DNA from: Oikopleura dioica
Lineage: Eukaryota; Chordata; Appendicularia; Copelata; Oikopleuridae
Length of the DNA: 64,000 bases
Assembly (NCBI GenBank): GCA_907165135.1
Contig: OU015567.1
Coordinates: 5,461,001 to 5,525,000, forward strand
Direction: 5' to 3'
Numbering within the stretch: the stretch's first letter is position 1; each line of letters opens with the position of its first letter. Positions 34,782-45,251 of this stretch are shown piece by piece. The notes beneath the pieces are model-generated. The model was not told the origin of the DNA, did not search any database, and saw only the letters and a list, made by a program, of their open reading frames with translations. The translations under genes were made by a program, and so were the position numbers.

Positions 34782-35626
34782 TTAGCCGATATTGTAGTCA
34801 GCGACCCACATTTGCTTGGTGAAGTCTTTCCATGGGATTGGGACGTCGCCGCGGAGGTTGAGGCCGTGAGAGACGAAGCATTTTTTGTTGATGCAGCATT
34901 GGCGGCAAACGGAGAGGAATTTCGAGCCGAGTTTACACTTTTCAGGTTACGCAACTGTTTTTAAAAGAAAGACTTGAGGATTAAGCCCATTTTTTTATGA
35001 AAAAAGGATTTAAAAGGTTCTGTAACATTCCTGTTGTTGTGATTCTTGAGGATCGTGGAAGTTCTCGTTTCTTGCTGTATAACAGGCTTGGGCTTGCTTG
35101 CAACCCATTTGAATTCCCTCTGAAAATCGCAGTTATGTACTGACAGCATAAGAACTCTTACCGAAGCGAGAGCCTCTTCGACGAATCTCCACAGCGCAAA
35201 TTTGATCTCCATGACAAGCTTGCCAGGACCCGCGAGCTCCACATTCATCTTCGTCTAACCCATTACAGGTCCAGCAAGACACCTGAAAATATGAGCTAAA
35301 AAAGGAGGACCGAATCGATTGCTACCTCGGATTCAGCGACAAAATCATCGAGAGATTGCTCTTCAAAGACTTCGACTCTCCCTCCCGGCGTGTTGATAAA
35401 TGACCCGGTTTCGTTTCTTATCGGTTCAAAAGAAAAACGATTCTTTTCAGAGCTTTGTGTCGCTTCCTGCCGGGCATTTTTCAGCTTTGCTTGTTTTCGT
35501 TTCCATTTTCTTTCCTAAAATTATTTTTATTTTTCAACTCTTCATTTTTTCCCTCACCTCTTTGCTGGATTTCCAAGTCTGCGCGAGGCCAACTCCAGCG
35601 AGAAGAAAAACCCGAAGGGCCTTCAT
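34782..35626 (-). CDS. Secreted Ly6/uPAR-like (three-finger fold) protein 1
   Basis: Exons (minus) 35626-35558, 35466-35326, 35282-35162, 35119-35031, 34937-34782; 191 aa. Signal peptide MKALRVFLLAGVGLAQ, an acidic propeptide-like stretch, then a Cys-rich domain: CWTCNGLDEDEC, CHGDQICAVEIRRRG, GCKQAQACYTARNENF, and finally QQCKLGSKFLSVCRQCC. Pattern and spacing fit the Ly6/uPAR fold, with the closing C-x-x-C-C block, and match the second gene at 42648-45246. The last intron (34938-35030) has a GA donor (CAG|GAATGTT) and an ordinary AG acceptor; any GT donor puts the last exon out of frame. No GPI-anchor hydrophobic tail is seen, so a soluble protein is likely. Ligand unknown. Confidence 0.72.
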
Positions 35627-36747
35627 CAGGTCTGTCCGGATTACTTCTTTCTCTGATGATGATTCTCCGGCAATATCGAGTTAAAACGAGAACAAGGCCA
35701 TCTAGCGGAAAGAAACTTTGTGTAAATGATCAGCAGATTATCAAGGATGACAAAACTAATCCGACTATCTGGATTTGCAAAATGCAAAAACGCGATTTAA
35801 AAAAAAAACTTTTCTTCTGTCATTTTTCTTCCAGAAAAGAAGAAGAAAAGATAGGTTTCTATGAAAAAAACTTGTGTCTTCCCGTGTCAGTTAGAATGAC
35901 ACGGAGAAAGTGTTATCATAAACTCTTATCAACCTGCTCAGCAACAAACTAGAAGTCACGTTCTGCCATTTTGGTGATAAAACCTAAGCTCCGCTGATAA
36001 GAAAATTGATAATTACGCCAAATTTTCATCCATTTTTGAAATCATAATTAATCGTCACTTTATTTCCTGCCCAAATAAATAATCTTTTCAACGTTAGTCT
36101 GCTCGTTCGTTTACTCGTTCCATTTTAACCTACTGTATCTTGTCTTTTTTTTATTAAAAGATGATCCGTCACGTTTCAAAATTGAGCCCTGCCACGCTTC
36201 GACATCCGCATAATTCAGCCTCCGCTACGTATACACGACCATCCGGTGGTGAAATTTGAACCGCGGCTTAGAACCCAAATCGGATAGAAGATCAACTCGA
36301 ACATAAAGAGATCCGCGATCAGCTTCTTTTGCGATTTTTCCTGTACGTGTTTCGATTTTTTTTTTGCTGAAATATTCAAAAACATAATTTGAACTTCTTG
36401 AGCTTACGGTTAAATTCGTAGTGACTGCGCAGATCATTAAATATATTCATGGAGGCCACCCTTAAAATTATCCAGAGCGATATTTTAAGATAAAAAAATG
36501 CGGTTTCTGTTTAATTATTCTAGAAAAAATCTTCCCAAAATCAAATCCAAAAAAAAAACAAATTTTCGAATTTTGAACATTTATTTGAAGCCAGCTCCAC
36601 AAAACAATCCAAAATATTTAAAATAATAAACCATAATGTGCAGTCATGACAACAGTTTTTGAAAACGATCAAGCGCCGTTAATGAAAAACTTAACGGCTC
36701 AGACGAAAGCCTGGGTTTCGATCGGATTCGGAAGACAGAAAAGGAAC
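35627..36747. other. Intergenic, nothing recognised
   Basis: About 1.1 kb of AT-rich DNA between the Ly6-like gene and the first gene of the small secreted trio. Open frames show no domain or phase-consistent exon chain. The last 150 bp should hold the 3' UTR of the trio gene. Confidence 0.4.
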
Positions 36748-37238
36748 TTAGGCGCAGTATCGTCGAGCGTACTGGTTCTTGACTTTCTTGAGTCGTCGGA
36801 CGGCCTGTCGGGCAACGTTGCCTCGTCCGTCGCAGGCCCATCGTCGAGCAGCGGAGCTGAGGGCAGAGTTGATCTGAGAGTTCAACTTGCAGAAGTCATC
36901 CTCGGAGAAGACGTTGACGTCCTCGGCTTCGGAGACCTCGGCGTCGCACTCGTCACCTCGTCCACCGTTGGCAGCGACGATTCTGGCAGCCCAGGACTGG
37001 ATCTTGGCGACGTATCGGTCGTCCTTGGCGTCACCAGCGGTGAGGGTGGCGTCGGCAAGTCGCTAGAATCAGAATTTTAGAAAATTTTTCGAAAAAAATT
37101 TTTGTTAAAAAGCCAAAAAATCTCTATTTTTTATATCTCTGAATTTTTACTTACGTCAAGATGTCCGAGGATGATGTCAACTCGGTCCTGGACAACGTCG
37201 GCCTGGGCAAGAGCAAGGGCGGCGGCGAAAACTTTCAT
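36748..37238 (-). CDS. Small secreted protein, tandem family member 1
   Basis: Two exons, 37238-37155 (84 nt) and 37062-36748, 132 aa. Signal-like N-terminus MKVFAAALALAQADVVQDRV, then VDIILGHLD at the splice site. The second exon has KIQSWAARIVAANGGRGDEC, an acidic segment (EVSEAEDVNVFSEDDFC) and a highly basic end with SSAARRWACDGRGNVARQAV and QYARRYC. Four Cys probably form disulfides. No known family recognised. Two close paralogs follow in the same orientation with identical exon structure; codon use is strongly biased (CGA for Arg, GTC, GCC), as in the actin gene, suggesting high expression. Confidence 0.85.
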
Positions 37239-37671
37239 TTTTAATTATTTTTCTTCTGTCTATCAGAATACCGTTTCGAAGCGGCGAAGCGGTTTTTAAA
37301 GGATTCTAGAGGCGAGGTGAACCGGCAGGTGGCGATCGCGCGGTGCTCCCGCGAATGCTAAGGGTCAGCTCCGCCGCCAGAGCTCTACAGCGAAACCGCC
37401 CGAGGAAATTCTTTAAGCATTCCTTTCTGCCTGTCTAATTTTTAGTAGTTGCGGTGGCCTGTTATCGCGGGGGAACTGGAAGGGATTTGAGTCAACCGGA
37501 CTGATAAGCGAATGGGAGATAAGAAACCACACGTTTCAGAAGCTTTTTTTCAACGATTTCTTGAAAATAAAGACTTGAAAAAAATTTTTGAATTTTTGAA
37601 ATTTATTAAAATTCATCATAAAAGAATGGATTGAATAATATGATGGAATTTCAGAAAATAAACGATTTTCT

Positions 37672-38209
37672 TTAGTAGTATTGAGGTCGGCCGTATCGTC
37701 GAGCATCAGCGCCTTCATCAGCGGAGCAGTATCGTCGAGCGTACTGGTTCTTGACTTTTCGAAGTCGTCGGACGGCCTGTCGGGCGACGTTGCCTCGTCC
37801 GTCGCAGGCCCATCGGCGAGCGGCAGAGTTGAGGGCGGCGTTGATCTGCGAGTTCAGCTGGCAGTAGTCGTCCTCGGAGAAGACCAACTTGTCGTCGGCT
37901 TCTTCCTCGGCGGCGTCGCACTCGGCGTCTCGGTCGCCGTTGGCAGCGACGATTCTGGCAGCCCAGGACTGGATCTTGGCGACGTAGCGGTCGTCCTTGG
38001 CATCACCGGCGGTGAGGGTGGCGTCGGCAAGTCGCTGGAATGAAAATTTAAGAAGAAGTCATTGTGGAATTCTCAGACCCTGACTCAGGTTTTCTACACT
38101 GTTCAGTTTTCTCTGTGTAACTTACGTCAAGATGTCCGAGAATGATGTCGACTCGGTCCTGGACGGCAGAAGCCTGGACGAGAGCAAGGACGGCGGCGAA
38201 AAGTTTCAT
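37672..38209 (-). CDS. Small secreted protein, tandem family member 2
   Basis: Two exons, 38209-38126 (84 nt) and 38034-37672, 148 aa. MKLFAAVLALVQASAVQDRV, DIILGHLD, KIQSWAARIVAANGDRDAEC, VFSEDDYCQLNSQINAALNS and AARRWACDGRGNVARQAVRR align with member 1. It differs in a C-terminal extension of 15 residues (SADEGADARRYGRPQYY). The intron carries one family-A MITE end (38085-38112). Function unknown; the mix of a secreted leader, an acidic middle and an Arg-rich end suggests a self-associating or polymer-binding protein. Confidence 0.85.
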
Positions 38210-38508
38210 TTTTCGTTTTTTTTTTCTTCTGTTTTTCAGAATAAATCTCTGAAGCCGGGGAGCGAGCTTTTAAAGGAACTCCGGATGAGAGGTGAGCCGA
38301 AAGGTGGCGATCTTTTCTAGAGAGCTGAAATTGCCCCGGGAAAAACTTAAATTTTTGCGGCTTGAAGGTTTCGTTCGTAAGGAGGAAGAAATCGGAACAA
38401 ATGAAAGTTTATTTGTAATCATAACAGAAAAATTCAAATACAATAGTTTCTGACAGAAAATAAGACAGAAATGATTGTGAGTTCTTCCAATCAGTCAAAA
38501 GCAAAAAT

Positions 38509-38966
38509 TTAATAACAGTATCGTCGCTCGTACTGGTTCTTGACTTTTTTGAGTCGTCGGACGGCCTGTCTGGCAACGTTGCCACGTCCGTCGCATGCCC
38601 ATCGTCGAGCGGCAGAGCTGAGGGCCGAGTTGATTTGCCTGTTTAACTTGCACCAGTCGCCCTCGGAGAAGACGCTGACGTCCTCGCTTTCCTCCTCGAC
38701 GGCGTCGCACTCGGCACCGTCTCGGTCGCCGTTGGCAGCGACGATCTTGGCAGCCCAGCTCTGGATCTTGGCGACGTATCGTTCGTCCTTAGCATTGCCG
38801 CCGTAGAGGCCATTCTCGACGAGACGCTTTTAAAAGAATTTTAGTAAAAAGCAACTGTTTTTTAACATCTCCGAATACATACGTCAAAATGACCAAGAAT
38901 CACGTCGATTCGGTCCTGGACGGCGGAGGCCTGGACGAGGGCAACTGTCGCGGCAAAAAGCTTCAT
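38509..38966 (-). CDS. Small secreted protein, tandem family member 3
   Basis: Two exons, 38966-38883 (84 nt) and 38826-38509, 133 aa. MKLFAATVALVQASAVQDRI, DVILGHFD, KIQSWAAKIVAANGDRDGAEC, FSEGDWCKLNRQINSALSSA, ARRWACDGRGNVARQAV and a short end QYERRYCY. Intron 38827-38882 is 56 nt. Together the three genes occupy about 2.2 kb, all on the minus strand with 430-470 bp between members. Confidence 0.85.
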
Positions 38967-39414
38967 TTTCTGTTTTTTGATCAAAACTGAATAATTTTCC
39001 GAAGGTTGTTGCTGATTTTATACTTTTTTAGAGCCAGAAGGTGGCGAACATGGCCACGTTTTAGTTTTGTTACCAAATTACTCGATGACCACATTACAAT
39101 GTTATTCTCACATCTGCATGGCGTTTAGAAATAGTTCAGGACTCAAAAATTAGAATGATAAAATTTTTATTATTTTTTTAAATTTTAAAAATTTAATTAC
39201 GTTTTTTCTTCAAGAACCTTTCTAAAAAAGGACTTAGCTACTTCTATAAAGTTCATAGTTTGCTCTTGTTTACCCCTCATTTCAAACTCTATTGCCCCTT
39301 ATAAATTAATTGATCTAACAGTCATTATCTCATAAAATGAATATTTTATTCAAAAATGATCTTTAAAAACCGTCCACTCAACTACTTTCTCATCAAATCT
39401 TTCAAGTCTACTAA
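38967..39414. other. Intergenic, presumed promoter of the trio's first transcribed member
   Basis: AT-rich, about 450 bp, no coding signal. No TATA element could be assigned reliably. Confidence 0.4.
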
Positions 39415-40346
39415 ATGGCGATTCGCGAGAAACTGCAAAAAGAAACAGGCAGGGTTTCGTTTGACCATTTTTTTAAAATCGTTTGTTTTCATAAGAAACA
39501 GCCAAAGCGCTTTTTAGGCTTTTTGAAAATGCAGTTTCTATTTTCAATCATTTTTTTTTACCAATTTTTTGCTATTTTCGAAGCTCGTTTAAAGCCCATC
39601 GTCTGCTAAACGACGAGCTGGTACGTAAGCAAAACACAAGAAAAAGCACCTGCTTCGCTTATCACCCTCATTACTTGGCCAATTTGCGGCTTGTCATTCT
39701 CAGCTTGAAGCTTCTCAGAAGTCCTTTTCATTTCGAAACTGGCTGTTTAACCAAAACTGCGGGATTCTTTTTCGAATTCTTCCTAGGCGCTGTTGGCGGG
39801 GCTTTTTCAGCAGAACAAGAAAGCGAGGAAAAATGTTGAAGCTGTTCCTAGGACAGATATGGGTAGGTCAGGATTCTTGAGCTTCCAAAATGTCAGATTT
39901 AAGGAAATGACACCCTTATTTCTCGTTCAATTCTAAAAAGACTTTTTCAAGAAAATCTTCTTCTTCTTTTTTTTTTGAAAACGAAAAACCGCAAGCGGCT
40001 CAGAGCTAGACGAAATTTAGCTGCGCTTTTTTAATAATGCGCGGATTTTTTTCTCGTTTCGCTCGAAGCCGCAAATTGCTTCTCATTTTCAAAAATAAAA
40101 GGTTGACTACACGAAAACTCTTCTTAGAATAGAAAGAGAAATAAGGGTGTCACTTCCTTAAATCTGACCCTAAAATTATTTTTAGATGTTTTGGATGCTG
40201 CGTTCGAGCGGCTTATTCTTTCAGGAGGGGCTTTTGACTTCAAAATAATCGAAAAAAAGAGGACTAAAATTGTCATATATTTTCGTCGAAATAATTATAG
40301 TAATTCTTCCTTGAATTTGCCAGGAATAGAAGCAGGAACAACGTAA
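39415..40346 (+). CDS. Possible small basic protein of unknown family
   Basis: Exons 39415-39453, 39787-39862 and 40186-40346 join in phase to a 91-aa protein: MAIREKLQKETGR, ALLAGLFQQNKKARKNVEAV, then DVLDAAFERLILSGGAFDF and a basic end. Support is limited to splice signals (GTTTCG, GTAGGT donors; TTCCTAG, TTTTTAG acceptors) and frame. The second intron is almost entirely a 277-bp inverted-repeat element. No homologous domain recognised; it might not be a gene. Confidence 0.35.
39892..40168. repeat. Foldback element (family C core, copy 3) with AAGGGTGTCA arms
   Basis: Outer arms GTCAGATTTAAGGAAATGAC / GTGTCACTTCCTTAAATCTG; inner core with AACCGCAAGCGGCT, a degenerate GCGC hairpin and CTCGAAGCCGCAAATTGCTTC. 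It combines the arm type of the AAGGGTGTCA family with the family-C core. Confidence 0.75.
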
Positions 40347-41506
40347 GCTTGTGCTTACAAAATGCATTTCAAGTGCAACCCGGTTGCACTTCTAAACTCA
40401 CGTGATCAGCTCAAGAGCCCTTTGCTAGAAATACGTCTGCGCTGGACGTTGCGCAGAATCGCCTTTCTACGTAAGTCGCTTCAAGTTCTGCTTTATTTGT
40501 TTTACGCCAAATGCCATAATCGCCAGGGACAAGACCGTCTTGGTAAAACAACTCGTGATAACAAACGCTCAAACTGCTTGTTTTCTCAACTGACGTCGGA
40601 AAACGAGAAAGATTTTTGTTAAATTGCATTTTTGTGAATCTCGCAAAATGATGATGTCACATTATTTTATTGATTTTACTATTGCTTACACCCTTATTTT
40701 TCTCTCAAAAATAAATGTGTCATTATTTTTTGAGAATTGTAGATGAAAAAATATCAAAATCTAATCGAGGAAAAAACAATTCCTCTTTTATTTTAATGTC
40801 AAATAAGGGTGTAACTCTCTTATTTTGAGATCTTGACAAAAATGCCATTTTCAACAAGAAATTTTGTGTTTTTCATAAAGTATTTTCTAAAATATGATAA
40901 TTTGAATGTAAGACATTCTTAAACATAATGTTCTCTGCTAAAATTTCATTTTTGAATGTAAGAAGAAAGCAAATTTTTTCTAAGACTCAGGAAAAAAATA
41001 AGGGTATCACTTTATTAAATATACAAGAAGACATTATTTTTAAGGATCCATAGTATGGATTCCATACCCTAAAAATTAAGGTTGGTGTCTGGAACCGACA
41101 AAAAAATTTCGACAAATTTTGCGTGGGCGGCTACTCGGCTGCTGATTGGCTGGTTTGCCGAATCTGGGCTTCTCATTGGTTTAAAATTTCCATGCAAAAT
41201 TTGTCGAAATTTTTTGTCGGTTCCATACACCTCCCCAAGAATTATCCCTAAGGGTGTGCTCTCCTTAATTCTAGCATTTGTCTTCTAGGCCTGATTGTCG
41301 GATCAAAAGATGTCAACCGTCCACGACCATCAATTTTCATGGACGAAACAACTTCAATACTTTTCAACCCAGTTCGAAAATGATCAAATAAAATATGAAT
41401 TCGGGTCGCCCCGAGTTCGTTTTAATCAATTTCATGTGACTCCGAAATGATCTAACCACGTGATATATTTTTTCTTTTCAGATTAAAAGAAGGGATGAAC
41501 GTTCAT
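40347..41506. other. Intergenic with repeated TAAGGGTGT/A(T)CAC words
   Basis: Opposed copies of ACACCCTTATTTTTC, AAATAAGGGTGTAAC and AAATAAGGGTATCACTT occur between 40690 and 41010, then a complete family-B MITE. A plus-strand frame at 40362-40622 has no recognisable features. No gene called. Confidence 0.45.
41081..41237. mobile_element. Complete family-B MITE
   Basis: Ends GGTGTCTGGAACCGACAAAA / TTTTTTGTCGGTTCCATACACC, inner AATTTCGACAAATTTTGCGT / GCAAAATTTGTCGAAATT, and a centre with CGGCTGCTGATTGGCT. 157 bp, non-coding. It is the clearest copy for defining the family. Confidence 0.85.
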
Positions 41507-42356
41507 TTATTCAAATTTGGTGAGGTCAAATTTGATGGAATTGAAATAACGAGTTCGGTTGGCTCCTTCGCGCTCGTATGCGTCGAAATCTTAATTGGGG
41601 ATCACGTGATTCATAATCGAGAATTAAATAAATCAACTCACGTGCGACATCTTTAGCTGTCCATTTCCAGTCCAAGGGGCCGTCGTTGGACGAGATCGAT
41701 CCTAATCCTGCGGAATCAGCTGATGGACCTCCTTCTTGTTGTTTCGGGGTCTAGTAAGAATCCAGTCAGTTTGTTAGATACTCAATTTTTATTTATTATT
41801 CTCGTTTGGAAGATCGTACCGATTTGGCTCTGTCAGAGTCGTTCTATTTCAATTATTGATACTGGAGTAACTAGGGTGGAGTATAATTGCTTACGTTCGA
41901 TTTGAGAAGATATCCATGAGCATCGGGTTTGCCTGGAGAGTCGATGAAACGTCCAGGAAGACGTTTTAGCGTGGTTCCGCTGTAGATTGGATCTGGTTGA
42001 TCAGAACCCTGAAAAATTACTCACTTTCGTTCAAATCTAAATTATTATCTTTATTAGGGTGGTCAAAATGCTCGAAAACTCTTGACAGGGGAGATAACGG
42101 AAAGTCGATTCCTTCAGCCAAAGTTTCGACGGCTGGCCTCAGTAACCAGTGTAGAAAACCTGAGTCAGGATCAGAAAGATCTGTAATGAAAAGCCGCGGA
42201 GCTTCTTTACAGATTTTTCGCACCCTGACTCAGGTTTTCAACACATGGTTTCGAAATCAATTCGTCTGCCTCTTCCAACCCCCTTCTAGTAAAACCGCCT
42301 CGAAAACTTACCTTGGACTGAGGGATGCAGCTGATATCATTGATCTCTAAAGACAT
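41507..42356 (-). CDS. Small protein of unknown family, 116 aa
   Basis: Exons (minus) 42356-42312, 42008-41895, 41750-41642, 41589-41507; all phases agree. The protein starts MSLEINDISCIPQSK, continues LPGRFIDSPGKPDAHGYLL and ends DWKWTAKDVAHFDAYEREGA ... FDLTKFE. No signal peptide or membrane segment. The aromatic C-terminal block looks conserved in style (a protein-binding tail), but I do not recognise the family. The first intron (303 nt) holds a family-A MITE; the others are 52-144 nt. Confidence 0.6.
42144..42250. mobile_element. Family-A MITE in an intron
   Basis: Ends AACCAGTGTAGAAAACCTGA / CAGGTTTTCAACACATGGTT around a centre with GAAAAGCCGCGGAGCTTC. Lies in the first intron of the 116-aa gene. 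Confidence 0.8.
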
Positions 42357-42647
42357 ATTTTTTTCAGTTGCCTTTGATTTAATCTTTGAAAATCTTTTCT
42401 TCGACTTCCGGTCTGGCCGAAAATTGATTCAGAGAAAAGCACTAATAACTCATCAAGACTTTTTTATTTCAGAAATCATGAATCTTCTCAAATCAGGCTT
42501 CTTCTTCTTCGTCATCTTCTTCTAGAAGAGGATGGTTTGTTTTATCGTTCCATTCTTGCTCCGTGTCGAGCGATCCATCTGTCCAATTATAATTGCACTT
42601 CAGCTACGTCAAAAACGACTCAAACACATTCTTCTTTTTATAACAAG

Positions 42648-45246
42648 TCAATTCGTCGTAATTTGGCTAATTTTCAAAACAACTGTTGGTTCCTGTTTTG
42701 CGTCACCAAAATACGAATTATGCGATCTTTTGACGAGTTCCTTGTTGTCAGTGCAGCATTGACGGCAGATGGACACTTCAATCGTCGAATTCGCAGGGAA
42801 GCATTGATGGTACGGCCCGGGCTGGTCTTTTTACGGGGAAAAAGGAAAATACGGAAGTACAAAATTTCGAACTGGATCAAGGAGGGATCTCACGCTCTCG
42901 TAAAGAAATCTACGAAAAATCGAATCGAGCCTGAAATAATATCTTACGAAAATCTCTGACGAAAAAGATAAGCCTCGTTATTGACTTGGAAACTTTATGA
43001 AACTCATTTTTCTGAAGATTTTTTCAAAAAAATCGAATATCTTCAAACAGAGCAATTTTTACAGAACGACCCAAAATCCAAAATCAAATAACATCTGTTA
43101 AAAAATTCAAAAGCAAAAAGGATTCAACTAAGACATCACTGATGTTCCATTCGTAAAAAACTAGGGCAGATGTTCTCAGCAGGAAACCGATCTCGCGAAG
43201 ATAAGGGGTTCTCTAGCGCTATCAATTCAAAAATCATGCTATAAAATCAGATCTTTCGCCTCAAAGATGCATCATAAATATAATTCATTTTTAAAATGAA
43301 TTCCAAAGGGAATCTAAGAAGTTAAATCGTCGCCAGTTTCCAGTATGGCAAATTTAAATTTTTTGAAATGAAGCTACAATTCTAACTGTTCGAACGCATC
43401 TACATCCACACCAGAGAGTCACAATAAAATGACAATGAAATTTAATTTCTTCATTTCGAATTTCCGTTCCTTCAGTTTGCCCAAAGAAAAAGTTGAAGCC
43501 CATTACTTTTGGAAGATCTCGCCCATAGAACTTGTCATTTTGCTCAAATTCGGCGAGGCAGGCCTTCGATTGCTAAAGAAAAAACGATTTATCGAAAAAA
43601 ATTAAAAAAAGAGTTATTGAAAAGAATGATCGGCGATTTCCGACACATTGAAATGCTCATCGCGGAGATCGGATTAAAAGACGGATGATCTGTTCTTATT
43701 GACTATGTCTATCTCCAAAATTGACACGAATCTCGGAGACGAGGAGGAGAAGAATCAGAGCCTTGACAGGCTCTTGATGATGTTTTCCTTATTACTGAAA
43801 TTTTGCGTTTATTTACCTTGCAGCCCATATGAACCTTGGTCACATTGCCAAAATGTCGATTTTCTCTGATGTCACAATGATACTGCTCATCCTTGCTGAT
43901 TAAAAATTGAGCGATTTTCTTAGCGAGCCAAATAAGTTACCAGTTTACGTAGTAGCCTTCAGAAACGCACTCTTCGTACGAGGCAGAGTGACACTTCCAG
44001 CATTGGTGACCATTGTGGCCTAAAAACAAAAAATTCTGAAGTTCAAATTAAGAATCAAAACCAATCAAAAGCCTTTATCGGGTGAACAAGCCATTCAAAG
44101 GGCCTAAAATCTCGAGACCAATCAAAAGACTTCTTTTCGCCAACAAGCCAATCAAAATCCTTTTTTTGGTTCATCGGCCAATCAGAAGCTCCGTTTTTCC
44201 ATGCGAAGAATTTTTTGCCCGCGAATGTTCAATTAGCCAATCAAAAATCATCATTTTCATTTCGAGCCTATTAAAAGCCTTAATTTTTCTTAACCGCCAA
44301 TCATGATCCCCAATTCGCTTAATTGGCCAATCAGAACTGCTTTTTTTATCAAACGACGAATCAAAGGCCGAGTTTAAAATTCTCCATAAATTATGGACCA
44401 TAATACTGTATGTTACCTGTATGTTTCAAATGATTACGTCATTGGTAACTCAAAAGCAATAGAATGCACGAGATAATACTCAGTTGCACAATCGAGATTT
44501 GAATAAAATATTGCGGGATTAGAATTTGACGTTTTCGCAGCTCAGGGCCGAATAGACATTGTCGATGATCATTATCTTTATTGTATTTGTAAATAAGCCG
44601 CCTGTCAGACGCATCAATTATACACAAAATGACGCTCAGAAGAAAAAAAATGGGAATCAGAGTGGAGACTGAGTGCCACTGTCAGTTGGTAAGCGTCCCT
44701 GCTTTCCAGTCTGAGCAGCCGGAATATGGCAAAAAGGCAATTTTGAGAAGAGGGGTGGTCTGATTTCGAGGAAAAACAAAAAGTCCTGTTTTACAGTCAG
44801 AAACTGTAAGAATCAGTCTGTAGATGACAGGCAGACCGACCGATGAAGGCTAATACTGTATGAATACAGTTACTAAGATACTGTCTCACCAGAATTCTTG
44901 CTTTTTTGATTCAAAATTTGTTCGAAAATTTGAGTCGAAAATCGTACTTACCCATCGTTTCATCGATTTCGCCATATTCATCCTTTCCATTCAGATAACT
45001 CGGTAGTTCCTCATAATAATTTACTTTATTCTTATTCTGCTGTTTCTTCTTCTTCTTTTTCTTCCTTTCTCCAAACTCATCCACGTCATCGTAATAGTAA
45101 TCATAATAGTTGTCCATATAGTAGCTTTTAAAAAGGGGTTCATTTTCTGATTCCAAATTCAAACGTCATTTTGGCTTTGGAATTTGCAAAATCATCAGTT
45201 GTTACCCTTTCCTTGCGTCATATGAGCCAATATCTGAATCCGACAT
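42648..45246 (-). CDS. Ly6/uPAR-like Cys-rich protein 2 with acidic/Lys-run N-terminus
   Basis: Exons (minus) 45246-45207, 45146-44952, 44019-43941, 43895-43817, 43572-43507, 42821-42648; total 633 nt, 210 aa. The N-terminal 75 residues are Asp/Tyr-rich (MDNYYDYYYDDVDEFGE) followed by seven Lys and a further acidic stretch; no signal peptide is visible. Then a three-finger-type domain: CWKCHSASYEEC, CKDEQYHCDIREN, MGCKQSKACLAEFEQND, YHQCFPANST, SICRQCC. It aligns with the gene at 34782. Intron 1 (45147-45206) is in frame only with a GG donor (AAAG|GGTAAC). TTTTAG lies 4 bp before the ATG, a good trans-splice acceptor. Intron 2 (932 nt) holds a 30-bp-period repeat. Secretion is expected from the fold but not supported by the predicted start; an upstream exon may exist. 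Confidence 0.68.
44058..44370. repeat. Degenerate tandem repeat, 30-bp period, CCAATCAAAAGCC
   Basis: The core CCAATCAAAAGCC or close variants starts at 44061, 44091, 44118, 44148, 44178, 44237, 44267, 44297, 44327 and 44357: spacing 30, 27, 30, 30, 59, 30, 30, 30, 30. The rest of each unit is T-rich. CCAATCAGAAGCC is also the internal word of family-B MITEs. It lies in an intron of the Ly6-like gene. Confidence 0.8.
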
Positions 45247-45251
45247 TTGAC

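Noticed and set aside
36646-38043. Plus-strand Ser/Val/Gly-rich frames at the secreted trio
   Set aside because: Antisense of the three minus-strand genes, which have signal peptides, introns and mutual homology.
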